NCBI GenBank assembly: GCA_945787845.1 | Contig: CALZJH010000013.1 | Span: 1-63,194, forward strand | Direction: 5' to 3' | Length of the DNA stretch: 63,194 nucleotides | Source: an uncultured Woeseiaceae bacterium | Lineage (GTDB): Bacteria > Pseudomonadota > Gammaproteobacteria > Steroidobacterales > Woeseiaceae | Shown: one piece after another, positions 1-7,609 of the stretch | How the letters are laid out: every line of letters starts with the position of its first letter | How positions within the stretch are numbered: position 1 is the stretch's first letter | The notes under the pieces: generated by a model | Database searches by the model: none | The model's input: the letters and a program-made list of their open reading frames with translations, nothing else | Told to the model about the DNA's origin: nothing | Translations under genes and position numbers: made by a program

Positions 1-252
1 ATAGCAGAAGCGCTGGTCGCCCGGTCGAACGATTCCTACGTGGATCCCTTCGAGATCGGGAAGACCTTCGCCCGGGCAGGGATGGTCGACGAGGCGCTGT
101 ACTGGCTGAACCGGGCCGTCGAATACGGTTCGTACGAAATCACGCACCTTGCCTTCCGGCCGGATTTCGATGTGATGCGAGACGATCCGCGGTTCGAGGA
201 TCTGCTGGAGCGTGTATACAGTCAGGGGAATCCGACTGCCGCCCGTCCTTAG
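1..252 (+). CDS. C-terminal end of a TPR-type protein (5' cut by window)
   Basis: The reading frame is open from base 1, so this is the tail of a longer gene. The visible 83 residues look like the last helical repeats of a tetratricopeptide protein: an A-x2-G-x2-D-E-A-L-x-W-L repeat core, then the motif FRPDFDVMRDDPRFEDLLER. That ending (last repeat, then a 'large distance, D-P-R-F' helix) is common at the C-termini of TPR proteins fused to winged-helix/TolB or adenylate-cyclase domains. The function of the missing N-terminal part cannot be told from here. The stop codon lies 4 bases before the next gene's ATG, so the two are probably co-transcribed. Confidence 0.75.
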   Translation: MAEALVARSNDSYVDPFEIGKTFARAGMVDEALYWLNRAVEYGSYEITHLAFRPDFDVMRDDPRFEDLLERVYSQGNPTAARP

Positions 253-255
253 GAG

Positions 256-711
256 ATGAATCCAATGGAATGCACTTGCTCGTGTGGAGCCACCAGTTTT
301 CGAACGCTTGGCGAGCCACTTTTCCGGTTCTTCTGTCACTGCACGGTCTGCCAGCGATTCAATGATGCCCCTTTCGCAGACATGGTCGTTTTTCGGGCCG
401 ACGATGTGGCGCTGCCACCCCCGGGGACCGTCATTTTCGACACGTACAGACCGCCGCCAAACGTTCAGCGAGGGAAATGCGCAGCGTGCGGTCAGCCTGC
501 GGTAACGGTCTTCACGGCACGGTTTCTGCCCAGATTGGTTACAGTCCCCAGGCCAATGTTCAGATCGGACGCGGAACTGCCGTCACCCGAAGCGCACGGC
601 TTCTACGACATGCGGGTAGCGGATGCTGAGGACCCATTGCCAAAGTACGAGGGTTATTTTCGAAATCAAATTGCCTTCATGAAGCATCTCTGGTTGGCAA
701 GACGCCCGTAG
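256..711 (+). CDS. GFA / CENP-V family zinc protein
   Basis: A 151-residue protein of the GFA (glutathione-dependent formaldehyde-activating enzyme-like) family, with the Mss4-like beta-tent zinc fold. The expected zinc cysteines are all present: C8 and C10 in CTCSCG, C27, C29 and C32 in FCHCTVC, and C75 and C78 in CAACG. Length and layout are typical. Family members are cytosolic; the proposed S-hydroxymethylglutathione synthase activity is established for very few, so the substrate is unknown. The sequence TAGGAG, which includes the upstream stop codon, serves as ribosome-binding site, suggesting coupling to the TPR gene. Confidence 0.85.
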   Translation: MNPMECTCSCGATSFRTLGEPLFRFFCHCTVCQRFNDAPFADMVVFRADDVALPPPGTVIFDTYRPPPNVQRGKCAACGQPAVTVFTARFLPRLVTVPRPMFRSDAELPSPEAHGFYDMRVADAEDPLPKYEGYFRNQIAFMKHLWLARRP

Positions 712-954
712 ACCAAATCGCAGTGTGGAACATCGTTCGGACACTCGAGTTGGTCGCACGAAGATCCGTGGTATCAGGCTCTGCCGGAGTACGTACTCGG
801 TGAGAGCGCCCAGGAAATCAGGCGGGCCGCTATTTCAGGTCGATGACGAGCGTCTGCTTTTGGGAAAAGCGGATAACTGGCCCGACGGGGCCAGACTGGA
901 GGCCTGAGCTACTTTAAGCGGACCCGATTTCGAGCTGTCGGAACAGTGCAAATC

Positions 955-1011
955 ACGCCCCCGCTACCAGGAAAATAGGCCGGTCCCTCTTGTGGGGCCG
1001 GTTTTTTTTCT
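955..1011 (+). terminator. Intrinsic terminator with upstream GCCCCCGCTACCA repeat, copy 1
   Basis: The 384-base gap after the GFA gene holds no credible gene; this is its only clear structure. CCGGTCCC pairs with GGGGCCGG (one G-U pair) around TCTTGT, followed by eight T residues. Just upstream lies GCCCCCGCTACCAGGAAA, which recurs exactly at 2430-2447, again in front of a terminator. The first block looks like a tRNA 3' end (discriminator plus CCA, short AT linker, terminator), but no T-arm pairs upstream, so no tRNA is called. Confidence 0.75.
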
Positions 1012-1155
1012 TACCGCGATTCGCTGATTCGGTACCTGGATTACACTCTCAAACCTGACTGACGCGATAGAAGTCCCTGTCTTTCAAATAGGGTTGTGTC
1101 AAAGGAAGGGAGGCTTTACTTGTATCTAGACAATTTAGGGCGCTACGCTATCGAC

Positions 1156-2373
1156 ATGAACCCCGGTTGGCTTGCCATCTTCAGTCTTGTCTTTCTCCAG
1201 TCCTGTGGCGGCGGCTCTGGTACGGGTGCGCCGAGCACGCCAGACGAACCAGCAGATACCCCAACGACTTTCAGTGTCGATGCCGACTTCCTTTATAAGG
1301 ATGGTGAGCGCTTCGACCTGAAAGGCGTGGTCTATGTACCAGGCCAGCCCGGCTACTTGCCGTGGGAGATCGAGGAAATGACGAACTTGCCTGCGGAGGT
1401 GATATCGCGCATCGATACGGACCTGGCCGGCATCAAGGCGCTGGGCGCTAATACGGTACGTTTGTGGGGTGCCCCGGCCTATTGCTACGAAGCCATCAGG
1501 GCACTGGGGGGGCTGAATGTTCTGCAGACGATCTGGATCGATGGGGATGTCGGCGACTTTCAGGACACTGCTTTCAAGACCCAATCCAAAATCTATATCA
1601 GAATCGTGGTTGATCGAGCGTATGCTGCTTACCCGGATAACAATCCACCCGTAGTTGCTTTTCTGGTAGGTAACGAGTTGAGCGAGGCGAGTATCCTCTC
1701 GACCAATCAGGCACACCCGGACATTACGTCCTATGCTGGTAACTATTTTATGGCGGACAACATCAATGCCAGTGAGGCTTTTGTTGCCGAAATGGCTGAT
1801 TACCTGCGTACTTACGAGTCGGAGACCTACGGCAGGACATCGCTGATCTCTTATGCCAACGAAATACGCACCGTTCATCTGATCGACACGCCTTTCCTGG
1901 ACTTCCGCTCACAGAATGCCTACTCCTACGCGGTACCCTTTTACCGTCCCCAAACGCTTCCGGGGTCTGCCAGCGGTACGCTCTACCAGGGCTGGGTCGA
2001 AGAGCTCAAGTACATGCATCCGGGCGTGCCTCTGCTTGTTACCGAAACGGGCTTAAGCGTATCGCCGAATGCCGTCCATCAGGGCCCACCGAACTATGGC
2101 TATGGCGGCAATACTGAGGAAGAGCAAGCCAGCGGCATCTTGCAGAACCTCACCGACATACAAAGCGCATCCATGTCTATCGCGGGCGTCATCATTCATG
2201 AATACCTGGATGCGTGGTGGAAGTTTGGCTTCGAGGATTCACTGTCCCAGGACCCTGACGATGTCGAGGAATGGTTCGGCATAGTGCGCCTGGTCCCCGA
2301 TGGCACGGGGTATTCGACAGACCCCCGACCGGTCTACGTTCAGGTTAGGGCGATTTGGAACGCTTCAAACTGA
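1156..2373 (+). CDS. Lipoprotein with a clan GH-A (GH72/GH2-like) glycosidase domain
   Basis: A secreted TIM-barrel glycoside hydrolase of about 405 residues. The start at ATG 1156 is preferred over GTG 1096 because it places a short hydrophobic signal with lipobox LQSC (Cys17) at the N-terminus; the lack of a basic n-region leaves some doubt. A Gly/Ser/Pro/Thr-rich linker follows, then a barrel with VRLWGAP (about residue 100), the acid/base motif VGNEL (Glu174) and the nucleophile motif VTETG (Glu297), spaced as in clan GH-A. The domain resembles glucanosyltransferase-like enzymes, so a beta-glucan substrate is plausible but not shown. The gene stands alone between two copies of the same terminator-linked repeat. 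The product is probably anchored in a membrane facing the periplasm or the outside. Confidence 0.75.
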   Translation: MNPGWLAIFSLVFLQSCGGGSGTGAPSTPDEPADTPTTFSVDADFLYKDGERFDLKGVVYVPGQPGYLPWEIEEMTNLPAEVISRIDTDLAGIKALGANTVRLWGAPAYCYEAIRALGGLNVLQTIWIDGDVGDFQDTAFKTQSKIYIRIVVDRAYAAYPDNNPPVVAFLVGNELSEASILSTNQAHPDITSYAGNYFMADNINASEAFVAEMADYLRTYESETYGRTSLISYANEIRTVHLIDTPFLDFRSQNAYSYAVPFYRPQTLPGSASGTLYQGWVEELKYMHPGVPLLVTETGLSVSPNAVHQGPPNYGYGGNTEEEQASGILQNLTDIQSASMSIAGVIIHEYLDAWWKFGFEDSLSQDPDDVEEWFGIVRLVPDGTGYSTDPRPVYVQVRAIWNASN

Positions 2374-2429
2374 TTCTGGATTCTGTCTCTGATCGGTTGA
2401 TTCAGATGTCTACTATTCCGGTCTATCCT

Positions 2430-2482
2430 GCCCCCGCTACCAGGAAACCAAGCCGGTCCCATCACTGGGACCGGCTTTTTTA
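2430..2482 (+). terminator. Intrinsic terminator with GCCCCCGCTACCA repeat, copy 2
   Basis: The 10-bp perfect stem AGCCGGTCCC/GGGACCGGCT closes the loop ATCACT and is followed by a T-run. It lies 57 bases after the glycosidase stop codon and should end that transcript. The 18 bases GCCCCCGCTACCAGGAAA before the stem are identical to those of copy 1 at 955. Confidence 0.85.
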
Positions 2483-2493
2483 GTGCCTGGCAA

Positions 2494-2904
2494 TTAGTCT
2501 GAAAATAGCGCATCTACAATTGGGCATTCGGGCACCGATCCGCCATCGCACTTGGAAGCCATCGACTTCAGTGTCCGCTGCATTTTCTGTAGATCTCGAA
2601 TCTTGTTCGAGACGTCGCCCAAATGAACTAACGTTCGATCACGCACTTCGGCGCAGGTGTAGTCGCCACCGTCGACAAGTTCTAGTAGCTCACGTATCTC
2701 TCTGAGCGTAAATCCGAGTTCTCGCGATCTGCGGACAAAAGATAGTCGTCTGGCGTGTGACGCGTCATAAACCCGGTGCCCGGCGGTACTGCGGATCGGG
2801 TCCGGCATGAGGCCAATTTTCTCGTAGTAGCGAATCGTTTCGCTGTTCACGCCGGTCTGGGTTGCCAACGTGCCCCGAGACATCTCAGGTGGTGGAGTCT
2901 TCAT
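2494..2904 (-). CDS. MerR-family metal-responsive regulator
   Basis: A 136-residue MerR-type activator/repressor. An N-terminal winged helix-turn-helix (GTLATQTGVNSETIRYYEKI, then the R-x2-G-x-R-x-Y wing) leads into the dimerisation helix and a C-terminal metal site. Three cysteines (84, 119 and 127 from this start) sit where the mercury-type MerR has C82, C117 and C126, in TCAEV and KCDGGSVPECP; the last spacing is one residue shorter. The start is ATG 2904, with AAGGGG eight bases upstream; an in-frame TTG lies two codons earlier. It is divergent from a GDCCVxC protein and a small membrane protein, across a classic MerR operator, so it very likely controls them. Mercury or another soft metal is the likely signal. 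Confidence 0.85.
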   Translation of the reverse strand: MKTPPPEMSRGTLATQTGVNSETIRYYEKIGLMPDPIRSTAGHRVYDASHARRLSFVRRSRELGFTLREIRELLELVDGGDYTCAEVRDRTLVHLGDVSNKIRDLQKMQRTLKSMASKCDGGSVPECPIVDALFSD

Positions 2905-2916
2905 GAACAATACCCC

Positions 2917-2947
2917 TTGACCCTGTAGTAACTACAGGGTCTACGAT
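2917..2947 (+). promoter_or_regulatory. MerR-type promoter/operator with 19-bp spacer
   Basis: The -35 box TTGACC (2917-2922) and -10 box TACGAT (2942-2947) are 19 bp apart, the over-long spacer that MerR-family activators correct by distorting DNA. The spacer carries the dyad ACCCTGTAGT/ACTACAGGGT centred between the boxes, the expected MerR dimer site. It reads rightward into the GDCCVxC gene and overlaps the regulator's own upstream region, so autoregulation is likely. Confidence 0.9.
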
Positions 2948-2961
2948 ACTCGCTCAACATC

Positions 2962-3198
2962 GTGTGGTATAGCCTGGTGAGCCGTCTAGTGCCGGATTTT
3001 GAAGCGTTTTCAGTCATTGCCTGCCCGAAGTGTGGGCATCAGGAGCGGGAACGCATGCCGACCGATGCCTGTCAGTTCTACTATGACTGCAAGGGCTGCG
3101 GAGAATTGCTACGGCCGGAGGCGGGCGACTGCTGCGTGTACTGCTCATATGGCACCGTGAAATGCCCGCCAATTCAGCTGGGCACATGTGGTTGCTAA
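2962..3198 (+). CDS. GDCCVxC domain protein (small metal-site protein)
   Basis: A small cysteine-rich protein of the GDCCVxC (seleno)protein family. The hallmark GDCCVYCSYGTVKCPP is present near the C-terminus, preceded by a zinc-ribbon-like C-P-K-C and C-K-G-C pair, and followed by LGTCGC. Family members are frequently encoded beside mer-type regulators and metal or arsenic resistance genes; their biochemical role is not established. The first possible start is GTG 2962, only about 8 bases after the predicted transcript start. GTG 2989, with GGTGAG upstream, matches the family N-terminus better and may be the true one. Confidence 0.8.
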   Translation: MWYSLVSRLVPDFEAFSVIACPKCGHQERERMPTDACQFYYDCKGCGELLRPEAGDCCVYCSYGTVKCPPIQLGTCGC

Positions 3199-3222
3199 GG
3201 TTGAAAGAGGAGATGTAATTCG

Positions 3223-3597
3223 ATGACTGACGATGAATCTAATAAAGATTTTGTAGCGAGGCCTTTGCCGTTCTGGTTACTTTGGGGCGCACCGATCGCA
3301 ATAATGCTGTCATTGAATTTCATTAGGCCGCCCGCCGAATGGGCGATAGGGATCTTGTCCGTGTGCTTTGCCTGGATGGGAATAGGCTGCGCGCTTAATG
3401 CTCGACGCTGTCATCGAAGGCATTGTTACTACTCGAGTCCGATATTGTTGGCTGGTGCGGCTCTGAGCCTACTGGTTGGGTTCGGCTTCGTAGATTTTGG
3501 TCCCTTCGGGCTTATGTATGTGACTTGGGGAGTTTTCGCGCTAGTCATGCTGACCTTCCTCCCTGAGAAGCTTTTTGGCAAGTATCGAGGCCAATAG
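3223..3597 (+). CDS. Small membrane protein of the MerR-controlled operon
   Basis: A 124-residue protein with three to four hydrophobic segments (about residues 16-34, 40-57, 70-88 and 92-110) and a cytosolic or periplasmic loop rich in Cys and His, ARRCHRRHCYYSS. It starts 24 bases after the GDCCVxC gene with an AGGAG ribosome-binding site and is almost certainly in the same operon. The Cys/His loop between membrane segments suggests a metal-binding or metal-transfer membrane protein, analogous in role but not obviously homologous to MerT or MerC. No named family could be assigned with confidence. Confidence 0.7.
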   Translation: MTDDESNKDFVARPLPFWLLWGAPIAIMLSLNFIRPPAEWAIGILSVCFAWMGIGCALNARRCHRRHCYYSSPILLAGAALSLLVGFGFVDFGPFGLMYVTWGVFALVMLTFLPEKLFGKYRGQ

Positions 3598-3660
3598 CCC
3601 TCCGATTGACTGCCCAGCGCCGCCGGCTCGAATTGGAGCGGCGGCCAGAACACTCCCCAA

Positions 3661-3966
3661 CTACTCTTCATCCCCGAAATCACGACGACCTCCACCTCGC
3701 AATGCCGGACCATGGTCGCGAATTACGAAGTGAATTTCTGCGCCAGGCTGTATTCCCACGCCGAATAGTCCGCCGAACGGTACCTGATCAAATCCTATAG
3801 GCACCTCGCCGTAGTTGATGTTCCCTGCGAAGTTCACGGTACCAAGGCGGTCTGTCATCGCGCCGGTCGCATAGAATACGCTATCGATACCGGGCCGCAG
3901 CGAATCGGCCGTACAGCTGCAGGGATCTTCGTCGAGCGGCGCCGGCGCATCGGAAGGGGCTAGGGT
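3661..3966 (-). pseudogene. Remnant: C-terminal part of a secreted-type protein
   Basis: About 101 codons read open on the minus strand, bounded upstream by TAA with no start codon before an internal ATG at 3858. The translation looks like genuine protein: an acidic/Pro stretch, a C-S-C pair, then YATGAMTDRLGTVNFAGNIN and a segment ending in AEIHFVIRDHGPA, a pattern seen in bacterial secreted proteins of unknown function. The 5' half is absent or scrambled in 3967-4260, where no continuing frame exists. This is best explained as a truncated gene. The alternative, a short real gene starting at ATG 3858 (65 residues), would discard conserved-looking sequence. Confidence 0.4.
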
Positions 3967-4262
3967 TTAATCAGGTTGGTGGGCGCTCGGGCCTGCGTGT
4001 TGTGGTGGAAACGTAGGCCTGGAGCTTTCGTCGGCATTGTCAAACAACTCCCTGGTTGCGATACGAAAAGAGCCGCACTGCAGACCGGGCAGTAACGCCG
4101 GCGTCCAATCAGTTTCTGGTAAACGCATTGCTGCGGCAGGTCACGTGATCGGGGTTTACCTTCGACGCGGTCCAGAACAATATCCTGGCGTACAACAAAC
4201 AATGTAGAAATTAGTACGCTACACTGCGACGCACAGCCGTATGTCACGGCGGGAGAACAACA

Positions 4263-5015
4263 ATGAAAAGAGCGATCAAGTACGTATCACTAGTGCTGCT
4301 ATCAGCCCTCCCATTAACAGCAATGGCTCAAGGGGAAGAAGAATCTAAGAGCTTTATCTACGCGACGTATTTCTACTGCGATGCCAACGGCGCGGAACGT
4401 GCCGATGAAATCGTCAAGCAAATCAATGCACCGGATTTCGATAAGGCGGTGAAGGACGGCACGATCAACGCTTGGGGCTGGCTTGCACATCAAACGGGCG
4501 GGCTCTGGCGACGGGCGCAATACTATACGGCGCCATCTCTGGATGGGTTGTTAGACGCGCAATCGGCGATGGACGTTGATCAAGATGCGAAAACGAAGAA
4601 GTTGGCCGACGAGTTTGGTTCTATCTGCCGTTCGCATCAGGACTATATTTGGGAGCGCGAGAGTGGTGGTGGCGGCGACGATCGTGGCGCTGCCTCGTTC
4701 TCTGTCTATTACATTTGTGATGAAACCCGTGAAGAGAGAGCGGACACAATATTTGCAGACGACTTCGGACCCATACTCGACAAGTTCGTCGAGGATGGAA
4801 AAATCGCGAGCTGGGGTTGGAATAGCCATTGGGTTGGCGGTAAGTACCGCCGACTGCAGACCCTGACTGGTGCCGACCATAAGTCATTGCTGGCAGCCCG
4901 CGGCGAAATCATCGAAGCCATGTACGGGGATGACAATGCAGCCGGCGCAGAATTCACGAGCATATGCAATTCGCATGAGGACTACATGTGGGATATTCAG
5001 TTAGAAACTCCATAG
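4263..5015 (+). CDS. Secreted protein with two tandem copies of an unknown domain
   Basis: A 250-residue protein with a good Sec signal peptide (basic MKRAIKY, hydrophobic core, ALPLTAMA-Q cleavage). The mature part consists of two homologous halves (about residues 30-130 and 145-245). Each has Tyr-rich YxYYCD or YYICD, then A-D-x-I, a DxGxIxxWGWxxH-x-x-GGxxRR core, and a closing SICRSHQDY / SICNSHEDY. The two paired cysteines per copy suggest a disulphide in each unit. I recognise no family. It is transcribed alone, ends at a strong terminator, and probably works in the periplasm or outside the cell. Confidence 0.75.
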   Translation: MKRAIKYVSLVLLSALPLTAMAQGEEESKSFIYATYFYCDANGAERADEIVKQINAPDFDKAVKDGTINAWGWLAHQTGGLWRRAQYYTAPSLDGLLDAQSAMDVDQDAKTKKLADEFGSICRSHQDYIWERESGGGGDDRGAASFSVYYICDETREERADTIFADDFGPILDKFVEDGKIASWGWNSHWVGGKYRRLQTLTGADHKSLLAARGEIIEAMYGDDNAAGAEFTSICNSHEDYMWDIQLETP

Positions 5016-5068
5016 TCGGATCTTGCTGATCTGCTAAGGCATCCCGGATGGGAGCCGTGTAAGAATAG

Positions 5069-5099
5069 GAGGCCATCTCGGTTGAGATGGCCTCTTTCT
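5069..5099 (+). terminator. Strong intrinsic terminator
   Basis: An 11-bp perfect stem, GAGGCCATCTC/GAGATGGCCTC, with a GGTT loop and a T-rich tail (TTTCT). It lies between two convergent genes and should end the rightward transcript of the duplicated-domain protein. The tail on the other strand is less T-rich. Confidence 0.85.
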
Positions 5100-5607
5100 A
5101 TTGGACCTGTGCAACTCCAATCACGTAGTTCTGGCCGTACGTCTTGGCGCATTTCGGACATGTTGTATAAAAGAAGTACGTTTGCTTAACCTCTTTTCCC
5201 TGTGCCCGAATGCTCTCATTGAGCTCTTTGCACCAGCGTGGGACCTCCTTGTACGGACCCTCGAATACTTTCGTGACGAAATCACCAGTCATTCGCACCA
5301 TGTCCATCTCGGGCATTTCTTTGTCCACCGCGAACAAATGCTCTGCCGACCATGCGGACTTCTCTCTGCTCATCACGATGAAATTTGAGTCGCTCTGAGC
5401 GTCCGCGCCCTCGATTGCGCGCAATGTCTTTCGAAAAACCGACCCCATGTTTAAAGGGATGTGAGCAATGCTTCGGGTTTTCGCGCGGACAAACGGTTTG
5501 TCGCGAAAGTGCAGTTCCTGACCATCCCAGTTCTCCGGGTCGAACCTTGGGCAACAGCCGGTTGGATTATCGGTCATGTCATAATTGGGCAGCACATTGA
5601 TGTCCAT
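5098..5607 (-). CDS. Conserved hypothetical protein with CPKC site
   Basis: A soluble 169-residue protein without signal peptide. The N-terminus has a Cys pair in GCCPRFDPENWD and the C-terminus a C-x2-C knuckle in TTCPKCAKTYG followed by a hydrophobic strand (YVIGVAQV). The middle contains the conserved-looking HIPLNMGSVFRKT. I recall similar proteins in many bacteria without a proven function, and cannot assign a reaction. The C-x2-C and the preceding Cys pair could bind zinc. It is a single gene, convergent with the secreted protein, and its stop overlaps the terminator tail. Confidence 0.65.
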   Translation of the reverse strand: MDINVLPNYDMTDNPTGCCPRFDPENWDGQELHFRDKPFVRAKTRSIAHIPLNMGSVFRKTLRAIEGADAQSDSNFIVMSREKSAWSAEHLFAVDKEMPEMDMVRMTGDFVTKVFEGPYKEVPRWCKELNESIRAQGKEVKQTYFFYTTCPKCAKTYGQNYVIGVAQVQ

Positions 5608-5878
5608 GACGGTCTCCTGGCTCCGTATGACAGGTAATTATTTCGCCGAACGAGAGTCTCGTGGAATACGGTCTTGTGCCTAGGGAAACTTGCGCGCCGA
5701 GCTCCCGATTGACTGCCAATGATTGCGAGCCCAAAGAACCCTTAGGTACATCCCAGAATTGACGGACTTCTCCTGGAGCCGAGAATGGTGACTGACCAGG
5801 GGCGCCCGTGGGTGCATGCTGTGACGGCGCGTCGCGGGACGTCCCCTAACAAAAAGGGAACTTGAAGAGGTATCTGGC

Positions 5879-6790
5879 ATGAAGAAAGTCCTGGTTGCTG
5901 GTGCCACGGGGTATCTGGGTCAGTACGTGGTCAGGGCGCTTAAGGCGAAGGGTTATTGGATTCGCGCTCTTGGTCGTAGTGCCGCAAAACTCGCTCCTGT
6001 CGAGGAGTTTGCTGATGAATTATTCATCGGCGAAGTTACCGACCCCGATTCTCTCACCGGTCTCTGCGATGGCATCGACATCGTCTTCTCGTCGGTAGGA
6101 ATCACGCGACAGAAAGATGGGTTGACCTACAACGACGTCGACTTCCAGGCGAACAGGAATCTCCTGACCAGCGCGGAAGCGGCGGGCGTATCGAAGTTTA
6201 TGTACGTCCACGTCCTGAATGCCGAGAAACTGCAAGACGTTGCGATGATTCAGGCCAAGCAGGCGTTTGTTGATGAGCTCAGACAGTCGGCATTGAATAC
6301 TACGGTGATCTGCCCGACGGGGTTCTTCTCCGATATGGAGGAGTTTCTGAAGATGGCCCGCGCCGGGCGTGTTTACCTCTTTGGTGACGGGTCAAACCGG
6401 ATAAACCCCATCCACGGCGCTGATCTTGCCGAGGTTTGTGCGGACGCTTTGGAAACTCGGGAACAGCAGCTCGATGTCGGTGGGCCGGAAGTATTCACCT
6501 ACCGCGAGATTGCCGAACTCGCCTTCGAAGTCCTCGAAAAACCCAGCAAGATTACGTGCGTTCCGAAAAGGCTGATCACCGCAACTGTCGGCGCCTTGCG
6601 CTGGGTAGCGCCTGTCAAAGCGTATGGCCCGATTCAGTTTCTCGCGACGGTAATGACCATGGATGTCGTGGCTGAGACATACGGCAAGCGACTTCTGGTA
6701 GACCGTTTCCGCCGCTGCGCCACGGCCGGAGCACAACAGACTCCAGATGAAGCCAGTCAATCGCGCGGGCTGACGAAACGTCACTCTTGA
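5879..6790 (+). CDS. NAD(P)-binding atypical SDR (NmrA-like) protein
   Basis: A 303-residue Rossmann-fold protein. The dinucleotide motif GATGYLG (residues 8-14) follows the first strand KVLVA; VFSSVGITRQ and SKFMYVHVLN mark the later strands, and the active-site Tyr/Lys pair of classical SDRs is not obvious, as in NmrA/TIGR03649-like atypical members. PTGFFSDMEEFLKMA and INPIHGADLAEVCA match the C-terminal substrate lobe of sugar-epimerase-like SDRs. It could be an NAD(P)H sensor, a quinone-oxidoreductase-like enzyme or a ubiquinone-assembly factor; the sequence does not decide. Monocistronic, with no signal peptide. Confidence 0.75.
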   Translation: MKKVLVAGATGYLGQYVVRALKAKGYWIRALGRSAAKLAPVEEFADELFIGEVTDPDSLTGLCDGIDIVFSSVGITRQKDGLTYNDVDFQANRNLLTSAEAAGVSKFMYVHVLNAEKLQDVAMIQAKQAFVDELRQSALNTTVICPTGFFSDMEEFLKMARAGRVYLFGDGSNRINPIHGADLAEVCADALETREQQLDVGGPEVFTYREIAELAFEVLEKPSKITCVPKRLITATVGALRWVAPVKAYGPIQFLATVMTMDVVAETYGKRLLVDRFRRCATAGAQQTPDEASQSRGLTKRHS

Positions 6791-6823
6791 TACGGGACGT
6801 GACGAATCATGATTCCGCGGAGT

Positions 6824-7531
6824 CTACTCCGGCTCGCTAAGCGGCTTTTTCCATGCTTCTAATGCCCGTTCTTTGGCATTCGTCTCAATGAGGTCGCCGT
6901 GGGACAAAATAATCTTGTCGAAATCCCACTCGAGGATTTTCCCCAGTGACTTGCGAGCGGCTGACTTGTCTTTCCACCCCATCTGATACTCCGGTGCCGG
7001 CTTGGGATGGTTCCACATGCGGAAGACCGTCTTCCACCACAATGTCAGCAGCCAGTTAACATCGGGCGTTTGATCGGTGAAGTTCTCAATGAGATCGACC
7101 AACAGCAGGGTTTTGCTCGGCCTGTGGTAGAAGGCCACCTCCCAAATAAATTTATTCCCTCGGACCAGGACCTGGTCGAGGATTCCCGCCCAGGCTTCCG
7201 GAGGCCGATCTCCGAGAAGCCAATCGAATTCCAATTCAGGCTGCTTTCTTTCGATTCCGGGACAGATGTAGGTCTCTGCGTCAGGGAAGGCCGCTTGCGC
7301 AGAAGGTATATAAAGATGGTGATAGGAGCCTGGCGCAACGATATAGGCCACGTCTCCAAGGGCGGAAATCGCCGTTTTCGTCTCAGGGTCGATCTCGCAC
7401 GGTGAATGAATCATCAGCTCCGTATCGGAAACCTTGATCACAGCCATGCGGGCGTTGAAGTCACAGCCGGCGAAATGAATCGGGTATTCCTGTAACCACA
7501 GCTGACCAGGGACATACTCGCTGAGTAGCAC
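6824..7531 (-). CDS. DUF4336 protein (metallo-beta-lactamase-like)
   Basis: A 235-residue cytosolic protein of the DUF4336 family, distantly related to the metallo-beta-lactamase fold. The family landmarks are the SPCEID segment after strand LMIH, APGSYHHLYI (the family's histidine pair), YICPGIERK, VAFYHRPSKTLLLVDLIENF, and a C-terminal ILSHGDLIE carrying a His-Gly-Asp. No enzymatic activity is established for the family. It is 79 bases upstream of, and on the same strand as, the CoA-binding protein gene, but the gap and its own upstream region allow separate promoters. Confidence 0.75.
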   Translation of the reverse strand: MLLSEYVPGQLWLQEYPIHFAGCDFNARMAVIKVSDTELMIHSPCEIDPETKTAISALGDVAYIVAPGSYHHLYIPSAQAAFPDAETYICPGIERKQPELEFDWLLGDRPPEAWAGILDQVLVRGNKFIWEVAFYHRPSKTLLLVDLIENFTDQTPDVNWLLTLWWKTVFRMWNHPKPAPEYQMGWKDKSAARKSLGKILEWDFDKIILSHGDLIETNAKERALEAWKKPLSEPE

Positions 7532-7609
7532 TATTCAATCTCCTGCTTCGATGTGAAGACGCTGCTCAATGACTGCAATGTCACAATAGAAAAATGACAT
7601 GCATTCGAT

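Noticed and set aside
725..907. 60-codon plus-strand frame after the GFA gene
   Set aside because: No ribosome-binding site, odd composition and no recognisable domain; it lies in a gap with a terminator and looks like chance.
955..1011. tRNA gene ending at the CGCTACCA motif
   Set aside because: The T-arm positions do not pair and no anticodon arm is found upstream; the similarity is limited to the last few bases.
1135..1878. 247-codon minus-strand frame
   Set aside because: It lies wholly antisense to the glycosidase gene, whose catalytic motifs are clear; the antisense translation has no domain.
3960..4247. 95-codon minus-strand frame in the gap before the secreted protein
   Set aside because: Poor composition, no start signal and no similarity to the remnant next to it.
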